Source: Vibrio fluvialis
GTDB taxonomy: Bacteria > Pseudomonadota > Gammaproteobacteria > Enterobacterales > Vibrionaceae
DNA length: 64,000 nucleotides
Direction of reading: 5' to 3'
Assembly (NCBI RefSeq): GCF_900460245.1
Contig: NZ_UHIP01000001.1
Location: 1,240,001 to 1,304,000, forward strand
In this document: positions 28,244-39,028 of the stretch, piece after piece
Layout of the letters: every line of letters starts with the position of its first letter
Position numbering within the stretch: the first letter of the stretch is position 1
Program-made: the position numbers and the translations under genes
The notes under the pieces: generated by a model
What the model saw: only the letters and a program-made list of their open reading frames with translations
The model's database searches: none
What the model was told of the DNA's origin: nothing

Positions 28244-28251
28244 ACATAGCT

Positions 28252-29184
28252 ATGCAAGCATCTGCTTTATCTCAATTCTTTTCTGAAATGACGGTACAAC
28301 TGGCGCAAGCGCCGAATGAAGTGCGTCGCCTGTTTCATGGTCGTGGCCAACGCTGGGAAGGTTTAGAGCACCTGACGTGTGACTGGCTGCAAGGGCAACT
28401 GATCGTCAGCGTGTTCAAAGACGTCGACGAGGCCTTTTTGGCGCAACTGATCGACGGTTTGCAGCAATTGGCGGATTCCCCGTTGTGGACAGAGAAAAAC
28501 GGTCAGTGCATTGTGCTGCAACACCGTTACGCCGATGGCGCACCATCAGAAGTGCTGGTGGGGGAACTCAACGCACGCCCTGTGGTGGAAGAGAACGGTT
28601 TGAAGTTCCAACTGGATATCGGCAGAAACCAGAACTTCGGTCTGTTTCTGGATATGCGTCTGGGCCGCGACTGGGTGCGTGAACACGCGGAGCACAAAAA
28701 TGTGCTGAACTTGTTTGCTTACACTTGTGGTTTTTCAGTGGCTGCGATTGCCGGTGGTGCTGATCATGTGGTGAACGTGGACATGGCCAAAGCGTCGCTG
28801 TCGAAAGGGCGTGAGAACCACATCCTGAACGAGCACAACGTCAACCAAGTGAGTTTCCTGGGGCACGACATCTTTAAATCGTGGGGCAAAATTAAGAAAG
28901 CAGGCCCATACGATTTGATCATCATCGACCCGCCGTCATTTCAAAAGAGTAGCTTTGCGCTGACCAAAGATTACGCCAAAATTCTGCGTCGCCTGCCGGA
29001 TCTGTTGGCGCCACAAGGTGAAGTACTGGCGTGCGTTAACTCACCGATGGTGACGAGTGAATTCCTGATTGAAGGCATGAAAGTGGAAGCGCCAGCGCTG
29101 AATTTCCAATACCGTTTGGATAATCCACCGGAATTTGCCGATATCGACAATGAATCGGCGTTGAAAGCGCTGGTTTTCAGTTAA
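28252..29184 (+). CDS. Class I SAM-dependent methyltransferase, RlmI/RlmK-like
   Basis: 310 aa. The C-terminal half holds the Rossmann methyltransferase fold: motif I VLNLFAYTCGFSVAA (about 151-165) and motif IV DLIIIDPPSF (about 222-231), where DPPS/F is the RNA m5C/N-methyl type. The family (COG1092-like) includes 23S rRNA methyltransferases, but no PUA domain is visible at the N-terminus. Being 8 bases downstream of a pseudouridine synthase supports RNA as the substrate. Confidence 0.88.
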   Translation: MQASALSQFFSEMTVQLAQAPNEVRRLFHGRGQRWEGLEHLTCDWLQGQLIVSVFKDVDEAFLAQLIDGLQQLADSPLWTEKNGQCIVLQHRYADGAPSEVLVGELNARPVVEENGLKFQLDIGRNQNFGLFLDMRLGRDWVREHAEHKNVLNLFAYTCGFSVAAIAGGADHVVNVDMAKASLSKGRENHILNEHNVNQVSFLGHDIFKSWGKIKKAGPYDLIIIDPPSFQKSSFALTKDYAKILRRLPDLLAPQGEVLACVNSPMVTSEFLIEGMKVEAPALNFQYRLDNPPEFADIDNESALKALVFS

Positions 29185-29224
29185 CCACTCGATTCGTTCA
29201 ACTAATCGATATGATTGAGTAAGT

Positions 29225-29249
29225 AAAAAGCCACTTAAAGTGGCTTTTT
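29225..29249 (+). terminator. Rho-independent terminator after the methyltransferase
   Basis: AAAAAGCCACTT / AAGTGGCTTTTTTT hairpin with a tight loop and seven Ts, ending just before the convergent DapA-like gene. Confidence 0.9.
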
Positions 29250-29257
29250 TTGTCTGT

Positions 29258-30151
29258 TTAGGAAAGTTCAAGCTGCTCAATCAGCCTCGCCAGTCGCGTA
29301 CGATCCTCACCTTGAACTGACACGAGCGGCAGAGGCAGGCAAGGGCTGTCGACCAGGTTCAAAATCTCGGCACCCGCCGCGATACAGCGCAGGCTGCCAT
29401 TGTGACGGCCAAACATATCCCACAAATCCTGCAAGCGGCTGGAGAACTGCTGCGCCAGTGCATGATTACCGGATTGTGCTGCTCGGGTCAGTTCCAGCGC
29501 GGTGTTAGGAAACAGTCCTGCTATCACGGAATACCACACGTCGCAGCCCGTACTAAGACCAGTCGCGGCGAATGCATCGCCACTGACGCCAATCGAGACA
29601 TGACTTGGAATCTGCGCGCGTAGGCGTTCGACGCGTGCTTTGGCTTCTTGTGGGTCGTTGGGTACGCCGGGAATTTTAATCGAGGCGACATTAGGCAGCT
29701 CGGCAATGCGGCCATGCAGCTCGTCGCTGAAGTGAAAATGAGTGGTTCCCGGATTGTCATAAACACATAGGGGGACCGAAATCGCGGCTGAGACGGCTTT
29801 GAAATGCTGGAACACTTCCTCATCGTTCAGTTTCTGATAAGACATCGGTGCCAGCAGCAGCCCGCTGGCTCCTGCTTTTTGCGCGTCGTCAGCCAAGTTC
29901 AGTACGTCTCTGGTTCTCAGCGCGCCAATACCGACGATGACTGGCGTGTTTCCCGCATGCTCAACAGCAATCTTGGCCACGCGCGCGCGTTCTTCACGAG
30001 TCAGATAGGCATAACTACCGGTCGAACCCAGGGCGCCAATCGAATCGACGCCCGCTGCGTTCAGACGCTCAAGCAGGCCCACAAACGCGGCCTCATCGAT
30101 GCGATCTTCATTCATCGGGGTTAACGGAAACGCGCTCAATCCTGAGAACAT
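29258..30151 (-). CDS. DapA/NanA-family aldolase (dihydrodipicolinate synthase-like)
   Basis: TIM-barrel class I aldolase of 297 aa. The Schiff-base lysine is Lys159 (ASIKIPG), the catalytic Tyr is Tyr131 (CVYDNPG), and the carboxylate-binding GSTGS is at 42-46. It is unlikely to be the lysine-pathway DapA, since that usually has GTTGE here; an oxo-acid lyase or a hydroxyproline- or sugar-acid aldolase is more likely. Start with GGAGTCACTTT upstream. It lies downstream of ynjF in the same direction, and a shared transcript is possible. Confidence 0.85.
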   Translation of the reverse strand: MFSGLSAFPLTPMNEDRIDEAAFVGLLERLNAAGVDSIGALGSTGSYAYLTREERARVAKIAVEHAGNTPVIVGIGALRTRDVLNLADDAQKAGASGLLLAPMSYQKLNDEEVFQHFKAVSAAISVPLCVYDNPGTTHFHFSDELHGRIAELPNVASIKIPGVPNDPQEAKARVERLRAQIPSHVSIGVSGDAFAATGLSTGCDVWYSVIAGLFPNTALELTRAAQSGNHALAQQFSSRLQDLWDMFGRHNGSLRCIAAGAEILNLVDSPCLPLPLVSVQGEDRTRLARLIEQLELS

Positions 30152-30181
30152 AAAGTGACTCCTTGTAATAGTTTATAACGA

Positions 30182-30791
30182 CTAACTTTCTGCCTGACGC
30201 AGGGTGTGATACCCCGAATATATGCGAGTCAGCGTGGTAAACCAACAGGCGGCGCCAAACAAATAGGCAATCAGAGCAAAGTGCTGAGGCAGCAGACAAA
30301 TCAGCACGAAGCAACCAATGGTCTCAGTGCCTTCCGTCAGTCCGCTCATGTAATACAACGATTTATTCTGATACACCGGATTCTGAATACCGCGTTTGCC
30401 CGCCATGACCGCAAAGGCGAGAAAACTACTGCCTGTGCCGATGAAAGAGAAGATAAGAAAAGCGCCTGCTACGGCGTTCATTTCCGGGTTGGCGACCACA
30501 AAGCCGAACGGTATCAGCGAATAAAACAGAAAATCGAGACTGATATCGAGAAAGCCGCCAGCATCGGTTAAGCCTTGAATGCGCGCCAGTGCACCATCGA
30601 GCCCGTCGCAAAGCCGGTTAATGGCAATAAGCAATAAGGCGAGCAGATATTGCTCCAGCGCCAGGGCAGGAAACGCCAAACAGCCCATTGCAAAACCAAA
30701 CAGCGTTACTTGGTTGGCGCTGACGCCAATGGCATCGAGCACGTCGGCCGATTTCGAAAGTGGCCAGCGAATGACGGGAATCACATAACGA

Positions 30792-30799
<8 letters not shown>
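30182..30799 (-). CDS. ynjF: CDP-alcohol phosphatidyltransferase family protein (YnjF-like)
   Basis: Membrane protein of 205 aa with about six helices. The CDP-alcohol motif is complete: CDGLDGALAR followed by Gly and two Asp (GFLDISLD), which coordinates metal and the CDP-linked lipid. E. coli YnjF has this size and also sits after ynjD. The in-frame start at 30856 lies inside ynjD; the ATG at 30799 overlaps the ynjD end by 8 bases, which is typical coupling. The substrate alcohol is unknown. Confidence 0.85.
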
Positions 30800-31439
<640 letters not shown>

Positions 31440-33120
31440 GCAAATTCACTTGTGGTTGAATGCTGCGGTGACGTCGAATCTGCACCCGACTGATGATGAC
31501 CGCAAGAGAAAAGAAAACAAACGGCAACAACGCCTGCCAAAGGGCGTAAATGGCCATCACACGACGATCGTAGCCGCTGGAAAGTGCCACTGCTTCGGTG
31601 GTGATGGTTGCAATGCGTCCGCCGCCAAGCATCAGAGTAGGCAGATACTGCGCCAGACTGACGCTGATTCCGACCGCCCAGGCATACAATAAACCCGGTA
31701 GTAACAACGGAACTTTGATTTGCCAGAACAGTTGCCAAGGACTTTTACCTAAGCTGAGTGCGATGCGGGTGAAGTTAGGGTTGTAGCTTTTCCATGGGCC
31801 ATCTAATGCCAGATACACCAAAGGGAAGGCAAAAAATACATGCGACCAAATGACCCATAAAGTGAAATGTTCCGCGGCGATATACAGGGTGGCGATTTGC
31901 AAACCAAACAGCAGAGAAAGCTGTGGCAGCAACATGGGTAACACGATAACCCAGGCGGGCAATGCATGACGAAAACGGGTGCGGTATTCTTGAGCAATAA
32001 TGCCAAGGATCAGTGCCAGCGTTCCGCTGAGCAGAGCAATCCACAAGCTCTGATAAAGCGTGGGTAACATGTTCGGCCATTCATTGAGCCAGAATCGAGC
32101 ACTCAATTGGCTGGGGAGCAAATCGGGAAAACGCCAGCGCTGCGCCAGACTCCAAATGAGCATCAGTGGAAATATCACCGCAGCACAGCCGATAACCACG
32201 ATCATCGCGGAACGACCCGGCAGCGTGATGCCATATCGTCCGCTGGATAACCAACCGCGAAAGGTGCGTAGCAAGAGCGTTTCAATCGCGAGCACACACA
32301 GCAGCATGAGTCCCGCCAGACAGAGCAATGTCACTGCGCCAGCTGCGGCGCGCGGTATCTGTTGTAAATCCGGGTCGCTGAACCATTGCCAAATCAACAC
32401 GGCAAAAGTTGGCGGTGTCGTCGGGCCAAGAATCAGACTGACGTCGACCACGGAAACGGAATAAGCGATCACCGCAAACAGTGCAAAGCGCATTTTGCGT
32501 AGCCATTGCGGCAGGATGATTTTCCACCAGATTTGCGTTGGCGAGTAACCCATCGAAGCGCCTGCAGTGTGCAGTTTTTCAACATTCAGCTGCTGCAAAA
32601 CCGGAATGCTCATTAGCAGCAGAAAAGGGATCTCTTTCAGTGCCAACGCGAGCGTAAGACCGAGCGCATGAGGATCGTGGATTAACCAAGCGGAGTCCTG
32701 CGTAGACACTTGATAATCAAATAGCGCAGCTAACGTGCGGGCCAGCATACCAGTCGGCGCGAATAAAAACGCAAAGCCAATGGCAAAAGCCACGTGCGGC
32801 AAAGCCAGCAAACCGGAAAGACTATTTTCAACCCAATTCCAGCGGTTGCTGGTCCAAAGCGTCATCAAGACGGCAAAACAGAGTAATAGGGCGAGGTAAG
32901 TGCTGGTTAAAGCGGAAAATGCAGAGAGCCACAGCGATTGAGTGATGCCAGCCCAATGCCAGACCTGAGCAAAAGCATCGAATGAAAACTGATATAAGCC
33001 TACCGCCGGAATGTAACCGAGTGAGGAGAGGAGTGCGCCCACCATGCCTGGCAGAATGGGCGCAATACCGATGATGATCAGAAGGCTATAACCGATACGA
33101 ATCATAGTGAGCTCAAGGCG

Positions 33121-34266
33121 TTACTTTGCCGCGCCGTAACGCTTTTGCCATTCCGCTTCTAATGCGGTTTGCCAACTTGGGTGCGGTTCGGCAATCGACT
33201 TAAACAGTTTGGTTTTGGCTGCGGTGCCACTCAGCACGTCGTTCTTTAGTACAGATGGGTCGCCCCAGATATTCATGTCTCCTTTACGCGATTGCGCATC
33301 AGGACTCATCAGGAAGTTAATCGCCACCAATGCGCCTTCTTTGGCTTTGGCATTCCACGGAATGGCGAGGAAGTGAATGTTGGACAGCGCGCCCGCTTTC
33401 ATCGCATAGCTACGAGTCGTGTCAGCCAGTTTGCCTGATGCCTGAGCTGAATAGACCGCATTAGGGTTAAACGTTAATGCCAAATCGATTTGGTCGTCAT
33501 CCAGTAGTTGAATCATTTCCGAAGAACCGGAAGGGAATTGTTTACCAGAGCGCCAAGCCACGGCGTGTAGTTCATCCAGATATTGCCACAGCGGCGCAGT
33601 GATGGCTTGAAACGATGTTGAGTCCACCGGTTTAGAAAGCGCAGCATCGTTATTGGTCAATTCGATCAGCAATGCTTTCAAAAAACTGGTGCCGTGAAAT
33701 TCCGGCGGGCGAGGGTAAGTAATACGATTAGGGTACGCTTTGGCGTAGCTCAGCAGCTCTGCAAACGACTCTGGTGGATTGTTCAGTTTGTGATGATCAT
33801 AAATAAACACCAGTTGACCCACACCCCATGGGGCTTCAAGTCCTTCCGTCGGCTCAGAAAAGTCGCTATCAACAGGCAGCGATTGATTTACGTATTGCCA
33901 GCTTGGCAATGTGTCGACGAACGGGCCATAGAGCAGGCCGTTATTTTTCATCGACTTAAAGTTTTCGCCGTTAATCCACACCATATCGACGCTGCCATCT
34001 TGGTTTTTGCCTGCGGCTTTTTCGGCAATGAGACGCGTGGCGGTCTCTGCGATATCGGTGACTTTCACCTGCTTGAGTTCAACACCATATTCCGCTTTCA
34101 GCTGATCGCCAGCCCAGCGAATGTAGTTATTGATTTCCTGGCTTCCGCCCCATGCGTGAAAGTAAACAGTCTGGCCGCGCGCTTTGTCGGTAATCTCTTG
34201 CCAAGACTGAGCGTAGGCAGAGACAGAGAGTACACAGGCGCTAAGAAGGGTAAGCAGCTTTTTCAT
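33121..34266 (-). CDS. ynjB: ABC transporter substrate-binding protein YnjB
   Basis: Periplasmic binding protein, 381 aa, with a signal peptide cut after AYA (about residue 19). The HAWGGSQEINNYI opening of the mature part is typical of YnjB, which belongs to the iron/thiamine/spermidine-type binding fold. First gene of ynjB-C-D-F, with AAGGACAATT before its ATG. In E. coli a sulfurtransferase gene ynjE lies between ynjD and ynjF; it is missing here. Confidence 0.92.
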   Translation of the reverse strand: MKKLLTLLSACVLSVSAYAQSWQEITDKARGQTVYFHAWGGSQEINNYIRWAGDQLKAEYGVELKQVKVTDIAETATRLIAEKAAGKNQDGSVDMVWINGENFKSMKNNGLLYGPFVDTLPSWQYVNQSLPVDSDFSEPTEGLEAPWGVGQLVFIYDHHKLNNPPESFAELLSYAKAYPNRITYPRPPEFHGTSFLKALLIELTNNDAALSKPVDSTSFQAITAPLWQYLDELHAVAWRSGKQFPSGSSEMIQLLDDDQIDLALTFNPNAVYSAQASGKLADTTRSYAMKAGALSNIHFLAIPWNAKAKEGALVAINFLMSPDAQSRKGDMNIWGDPSVLKNDVLSGTAAKTKLFKSIAEPHPSWQTALEAEWQKRYGAAK

Positions 34267-34395
34267 AATTGTCCTTTGAGATCGCTGATATGGGTTCAGT
34301 AAGGCTAGAGACCGGAAAGCTTCGCGGTTTCATTCATTATGTCTTAAAAAAAGCAAAAGATCTGATTCATAAGGAAAATGGCGGGACAAATAAAA

Positions 34396-34420
34396 CAAAA
34401 GGCAGCCTTATGGCTGCCTT
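34396..34420 (-). terminator. Rho-independent terminator after hslJ
   Basis: AAGGCAGCC / GGCTGCCTT hairpin with loop ATAA on the minus strand, then TTTTGTTTTA. Confidence 0.85.
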
Positions 34421-34444
34421 CCTGATCTGAAGCGTGCGTTGAGA

Positions 34445-34888
34445 TTAGTTTACCCACTCACGCAGAGTAAAGGTCAGTGTATGAACGTCGTTCTTCAGCG
34501 TTAATGTATCTTTGGTTAAAGTGACGTCATTCCAATCCATCAGTGATTGAGATACCGCTTGTTCGGTGTCCATTACATCGCCGATACACATTTTCATGGT
34601 CATACCCATTTTTTCAATGCGTAGACGGCTGTCTTTCAGCTCAGCCTGACCAAAGAAGTTGTTACAGCCTGCGTTGCCGCTTGCCATCATCTTCTCACCA
34701 ATTTCTAGGCGAGGCGCATCGTAGTGCTCATTTTTCACGATGTCTTGGCCATCAATTTGAGTCAACTGCCAGTTATGATGTTGCAGATCCGTCGCGGTAA
34801 TTTGCACATCGTCACCATTGCTTGCGCAGGCAGCTAACAGAACTGGCATCGCCATTGCGGCAAGTAATGATTTTGAACTAAGCTTCAT
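34445..34888 (-). CDS. hslJ: HslJ-like META-domain lipoprotein
   Basis: 147 aa. Signal peptide with lipobox L-A-A-C (Cys21), then one META domain (about 40-140) with the usual core HHNWQLTQIDG and GNAGCNNFFG. HslJ is a heat-shock-linked outer-membrane protein connected with novobiocin resistance in E. coli; its mechanism is unclear. I chose the ATG at 34888 (GGAGTGAATATT upstream), which puts the signal peptide at the start, over the frame's first ATG at 34930. Confidence 0.88.
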   Translation of the reverse strand: MKLSSKSLLAAMAMPVLLAACASNGDDVQITATDLQHHNWQLTQIDGQDIVKNEHYDAPRLEIGEKMMASGNAGCNNFFGQAELKDSRLRIEKMGMTMKMCIGDVMDTEQAVSQSLMDWNDVTLTKDTLTLKNDVHTLTFTLREWVN

Positions 34889-35045
34889 AATATTCACTCC
34901 AAATGTGGAAAACGCGGTCAGTATAGTCAATAAAACACTGTTTTTGTCAGCATACGGTCATAGTTTAATATGCAACTTTGTCGGTGGGTAGTGTGAATCT
35001 GCTTTTGTAACAGATAGTTAGCGTAATAAGGACATCAGAATATTC

Positions 35046-35294
35046 ATGGAGCAACTTGAGTTTTTCCAAGTCCCGAGCCCGTGTGTCGGCGTTTGTACGG
35101 TTGACGACAGGGGATATTGCCGTGGCTGCATGCGCAAAAGGGAAGAGCGGTTTCGCTGGCTGGAGATGACGCCGGCTGAGCAGTTGCACGTGATTCAGTT
35201 GTGTCGCCAGCGGTATCGAAGAAAAGTACTTGCGGCGAGGAAGGCGGCGGAAACAGAGATTGAACCCAATAATCCGCAACAGGAATTGTTTTAA
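35046..35294 (+). CDS. DUF1289 domain protein
   Basis: 82 aa, small basic protein. The DUF1289 pattern of four cysteines, SPCVGVC...GYCRGC, is near the N-terminus (Cys13, Cys17 and two more within 12 residues), probably a zinc or Fe-S site, followed by a W-x-x-M-T-P-A-E-Q segment. Function unknown. Monocistronic. Confidence 0.88.
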   Translation: MEQLEFFQVPSPCVGVCTVDDRGYCRGCMRKREERFRWLEMTPAEQLHVIQLCRQRYRRKVLAARKAAETEIEPNNPQQELF

Positions 35295-35347
35295 CGCTTA
35301 GGCTAGGGCTCTGGATGCGCTAGCCTAAACATCATTCTCGCGGCTTG

Positions 35348-35566
35348 TTATTTTAAAGCCCAAAGGTCACTGACCCAACCACCCGCATGCTCGTCAAAGT
35401 GAGCGCCGGTGAATTTACGTTTCGCTTCTTGTTGTGGTTTTGCTTTTTTGCTGTCGGAGAGCATCGTTCGTATGTAGTTCGCCATCGGATCGGTACATGA
35501 AGATTGCTTTCGTAATGCGACTTCTTTGATCATTTGAAGACGAAAACTTTTAGTGGCACGTTTCAT
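35348..35566 (-). CDS. Small protein of unknown function
   Basis: 72 aa, basic N-terminal half. No domain recognised and no membrane segment. I accept it as a gene because GGAGGT stands eight bases before the ATG and the frame has normal codon use. It is followed by no clear partner; upstream lies the hairpin at 35684-35706, which isolates it from the export operon. Confidence 0.7.
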   Translation of the reverse strand: MKRATKSFRLQMIKEVALRKQSSCTDPMANYIRTMLSDSKKAKPQQEAKRKFTGAHFDEHAGGWVSDLWALK

Positions 35567-35683
35567 TGGGGGACCTCCATTTGTGATGACGACTAATTTT
35601 AAAAGTTAGATCTTGGTCACTTCATCGTCAACACAAGCGATGCCCTATATTTTCTAATGTATTTTGGTTGATTATTAAACAAC

Positions 35684-35706
35684 AAACCCAGTCATCGACT
35701 GGGTTT
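35684..35706. terminator. Terminator hairpin downstream of the ABC-2 export operon
   Basis: Perfect 10-bp stem AAACCCAGTC / GACTGGGTTT with loop ATC (GAT on the minus strand). On the minus strand it is followed by GTTGTTTAAT, a moderate T tract, consistent with ending the operon at 35802-38775. Confidence 0.75.
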
Positions 35707-35801
35707 ATATATTAGAGAGCACTGATTTTCCTATCACGATGATTGGAAAATGTAAGGGAAGTTTGACAGCTCAAATAGTTGAATAACATTGAGTTGCATT
35801 G

Positions 35802-36899
35802 CTAGTCGAGTGACTTTTTAAAGCGCATTGAGGCGACAAACAGTCCCAATACGGTGAATCCCGCCAGCCACACTGTATCTTTCCATAAGTCGGCGAGATC
35901 AGCGCCGCGCAGCACAATCCCGCGAATCAGGCGCATAAAGTGCGTAGCAGGCAGAACTTCAGATATCCACTGCGCCGCGACTGGCATGCCTTCGTAAGGG
36001 AACATGAAGCCAGACAGCAAAATGGATGGCAGCAGAATAAACACCGTCATCTGCATCGCTTGCAACTGTGTACTGGCGACTGTCGAAATCATCAGGCCCA
36101 GCGTCAGACTGGCGGAAATAAACAGTAAAGTGCCAAACAGAATCTGACTCAGCGAACCATTAATCGGTACATCGAAAATTGCATGCCCCAACCCCAGAAT
36201 GATGAACACCTGAATCAGACCGACAAAAATATACGGAACGATTTTAGCTATCATCAGTTCTATAGAATGCACTGGCGTTGTAATCAGTAGTTCCAGATTG
36301 CCACGTTCACGTTCACGTACGATGGCTGCACTGGTAAACAGAATCATAGTCATGGTCAGGATTACGCCGAGCAGCCCAGGCACGATATTAACTGCCGCGC
36401 GCCGACTGGGGTTGTAGAACAGAGTAATCTCAAAGGTCGGTGTGGCTGCGGGTTTGATTTTAAAATCGAAATCCTGCAACGGCATGTTTTTAAGACCTGA
36501 AATAGCGCCCGCAATCATGGTATCTGAACCGTCCACAATCCATTGACCAAGCTCACGACCTTCTTGCACCCGCTGAGTTAAATCTTTCGGCAGAACCAGC
36601 GCGGCGCGGACTTCGCCACTGGCAATCGCTTGCTGCGCTTGATCTGCGGTCGTGTAAGCCTGAGTCACATTGACCACTTGGCTCACTTTAATCGATTCTG
36701 TCAGCAGGCGGCCAAATGTGGATTGGCTTTGATCAACCACTGCCACCGGAATGTTTCGAACATCGGTGTTGATGGCAAAGCCAAACAAAATCAGCTGGAT
36801 GAGCGGAATCATCACCACCATACCGAAAGTGATGCGATCGCGTGATAACTGGCGAAACTCTTTCACCATGACGGCTTTAATGCGATAGAGCGAGTTCAT
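35802..36899 (-). CDS. ABC-2 type export permease (YhhJ/YbhR-like)
   Basis: 365 aa. One N-terminal membrane helix (about 22-43), a large periplasmic domain (about 45-175), then five helices, the ABC2_membrane_3 layout. The REREGNLE-like coupling segment (RERERGNLELLITTPV) is at about residue 195. Third gene of an export operon with an HlyD-type adaptor and an ATPase; it overlaps the ATPase gene by 4 bases. Only one permease is present where YbhFSR has two, so it probably works as a homodimer. Confidence 0.9.
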   Translation of the reverse strand: MNSLYRIKAVMVKEFRQLSRDRITFGMVVMIPLIQLILFGFAINTDVRNIPVAVVDQSQSTFGRLLTESIKVSQVVNVTQAYTTADQAQQAIASGEVRAALVLPKDLTQRVQEGRELGQWIVDGSDTMIAGAISGLKNMPLQDFDFKIKPAATPTFEITLFYNPSRRAAVNIVPGLLGVILTMTMILFTSAAIVRERERGNLELLITTPVHSIELMIAKIVPYIFVGLIQVFIILGLGHAIFDVPINGSLSQILFGTLLFISASLTLGLMISTVASTQLQAMQMTVFILLPSILLSGFMFPYEGMPVAAQWISEVLPATHFMRLIRGIVLRGADLADLWKDTVWLAGFTVLGLFVASMRFKKSLD

Positions 36900-37822
36900 T
36901 GGCGGCCTTTCCCTGTCACGGTAACAAAAACATCTTCCAGGCTCGGGCGCGCAATCGTCATTTCGGCGTGCGCTAAGTCTGGATTGGTTTGGCGTAGCCA
37001 GGCAATCGGGTCCTGAACTTGACGATGGATTAATACACGCAGACGAATGCCCAGTTGCGCGGCGGAGCGCACTTCTGGCTTGGTGAGCAAAACTTCTTTG
37101 AGCTTACGCAAATGTGGCGCTTTCACTTCCACGACCGTTACGCCCATTTGCTGCATCAGTTTTTCTGGTTCATCATCGGCACGAATTTCACCGGCTTCCA
37201 TAATCGCGAGCCGATGACAGCGTTCGGCTTCATCCATGTAGTGTGTTGTCACCAGAATGGTGGTGCCTTGTGAGGAGAGGTCAAACAACTGTTCCCAGAA
37301 TTCACGGCGGTTTTCCGGATCGACCGCTGACGTCGGTTCATCAAGGAACAGCAGTTCAGGGCGATGCATGGTCGCCGCCGCCAGCGCCAAACGCTGTTTC
37401 TGACCACCGCTCATTCCGCCGACGCGTTGTTTACGGCGTTCATCCAATCCATACGTTTTCAATTGTTCGTCAGCTCTGGCGTTGAGTTCCTTGCGGTTCA
37501 TGCCAAAAATCTGGCCAATGAATTGCAGGTTTTCTTGCACGCTAAGATCGTCGTACAGTGAAAACTTCTGGGTCATGTAACCAATCTTCAGCCGCAAAGC
37601 TTCAGATTGACGGGGAATATCCAGCCCTAATACGTTTACCTGACCTTCCGTTGGGCTCAATAGCCCGGTCAGCACTCGAATGGTGGTCGATTTACCACAG
37701 CCGTTAGGTCCCAGAAAGCCGTAGATACTGCCTTTCGGCACACTGAGATTAATGCCTTCGATGGCGGTGAAGTCACCGAATTTTTTCATCACGTTCTGCG
37801 CGTGAATGGCGAGATCGCTCAT
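36896..37822 (-). CDS. ABC exporter ATPase (YbhF/CcmA-like)
   Basis: 308 aa. One nucleotide-binding domain with Walker A GPNGCGKST (about 38-46), signature MSGGQKQRL, Walker B LLFLDEPTSAVDP and switch His (VTTHYMDEAE), plus a C-terminal extension common in drug and antibiotic exporters. Single ATPase unit, unlike the tandem YbhF of E. coli. Drives the ABC-2 permease next to it. Confidence 0.92.
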   Translation of the reverse strand: MSDLAIHAQNVMKKFGDFTAIEGINLSVPKGSIYGFLGPNGCGKSTTIRVLTGLLSPTEGQVNVLGLDIPRQSEALRLKIGYMTQKFSLYDDLSVQENLQFIGQIFGMNRKELNARADEQLKTYGLDERRKQRVGGMSGGQKQRLALAAATMHRPELLFLDEPTSAVDPENRREFWEQLFDLSSQGTTILVTTHYMDEAERCHRLAIMEAGEIRADDEPEKLMQQMGVTVVEVKAPHLRKLKEVLLTKPEVRSAAQLGIRLRVLIHRQVQDPIAWLRQTNPDLAHAEMTIARPSLEDVFVTVTGKGRQ

Positions 37823-37830
37823 ACCAACTC

Positions 37831-38775
37831 CTACGGCAAATCAACTTGTGCCGGAATCCCGGAAGGCAGAGACTTCGCCGAGTTAGGCAGGTCCACTTCA
37901 GCAAGATACATCAGGCGCGCACGCTCGTTTTCAGTCAGCGCGTAATACGGAGTAAACGAGGGTTCGTTAGCTACCCAGCGAACCGCACCCTGATAGCTGT
38001 CGGCAACGCCATCGACATGCACCGTCACTGTTTTACCAGCGGTAAACTGAGCGCGAAAACGCTCGGGGACATACACTCGGGCGTACGGCACGCTGTCGGC
38101 TTGCACCACGGCCACGATGCTGCCTACCGAGACGCGTTCACCAAGGTTGTAGGGCAGGTTGTCGAGAATGCCGTTACGGGTAGCCACAATCGTCAGCTCA
38201 CTGAGTTTCTGTTGCTGTAGTGTCACGTTCGCCTCTGCGGCGGCCAGTTCGGCTTTCGCTTGCTCAATATCTTCAATACGTGCTCCAGCGGTAAGCTTGG
38301 CAAATTCTTCTTTGGCCGAATCGAGCTCAGCGCGGGCAGAATCTCGTACCGACACAGCACTGTCTTTTTCGGACTGACTGATTAAACGTTTTGATACCAG
38401 TTCCGAGACGCGGCGAAAGCTTTTTTCTGCTTCCGTAAGCTGCGCCGTGGCACGGGATACGCGAGCTTGCGCTACTGCGATATCTTCCGGACGTTCACCA
38501 TTGGTGAGTTTGGCCAGATACGCGGCCGCTTTGGCTCGCTGTGCGATGGCTTGCGCCACCATGGCCTGCTGACTGGCATCATCGAGTTTTACCAGCACAT
38601 CACCAACATGCACTTCGCTGCCCTCTGTAATAGGTAGTTGGCGAATGATTTCGTTGCTGGTGGCAGAGAAGGTCACCCGATCGCGTTCTAGCGTGCCAAG
38701 GGCTTGATTCTCTGAGTCCTGACTGCAGCCGGAGAGCAGCAGAATGAGAAGCGACAGTGTTAAACCCCGTTTCAT
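37831..38775 (-). CDS. HlyD-family periplasmic adaptor lipoprotein of the ABC-2 exporter
   Basis: 314 aa. Lipobox L-S-G-C with Cys17; biotinyl-lipoyl half, then a long coiled coil (about 75-175, rich in Ala/Glu/Lys), then second lipoyl half and beta barrel, as in YhiI/YbhG proteins. Start ATG 38775 with AAGGAGCAG upstream; the frame's 38832 ATG adds 19 residues before the signal peptide. It links the inner-membrane exporter to an outer-membrane channel such as TolC. Substrate unknown. Confidence 0.88.
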   Translation of the reverse strand: MKRGLTLSLLILLLSGCSQDSENQALGTLERDRVTFSATSNEIIRQLPITEGSEVHVGDVLVKLDDASQQAMVAQAIAQRAKAAAYLAKLTNGERPEDIAVAQARVSRATAQLTEAEKSFRRVSELVSKRLISQSEKDSAVSVRDSARAELDSAKEEFAKLTAGARIEDIEQAKAELAAAEANVTLQQQKLSELTIVATRNGILDNLPYNLGERVSVGSIVAVVQADSVPYARVYVPERFRAQFTAGKTVTVHVDGVADSYQGAVRWVANEPSFTPYYALTENERARLMYLAEVDLPNSAKSLPSGIPAQVDLP

Positions 38776-38993
38776 GAACTGCTCCTTAATAAAATAAGCG
38801 TGAGGCACAAAGTGCGAAGGAATTCGTTTCATCGTTACAACAAGTTTATGTTAGATAAGCCATTTGTCGCACTCATTATTGGTGAACTCTGTGAATTACC
38901 AAACCAGATTTATTCATCAAAAACGCGTTGTTGTGGAATAGCGGGGAAAATGGGGAAACGGTGATGTGACAGCGAAAGGAGAAGGGATAACAA

Positions 38994-39016
38994 AACGGCC
39001 CACAGTGTGGGCCGTT
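38994..39016 (-). terminator. Rho-independent terminator after the HAAAP transporter
   Basis: AACGGCCCAC / GTGGGCCGTT with a 3-base loop; TTTTG follows on the minus strand. Confidence 0.9.
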
Positions 39017-39028
39017 ACGGTGATGGGC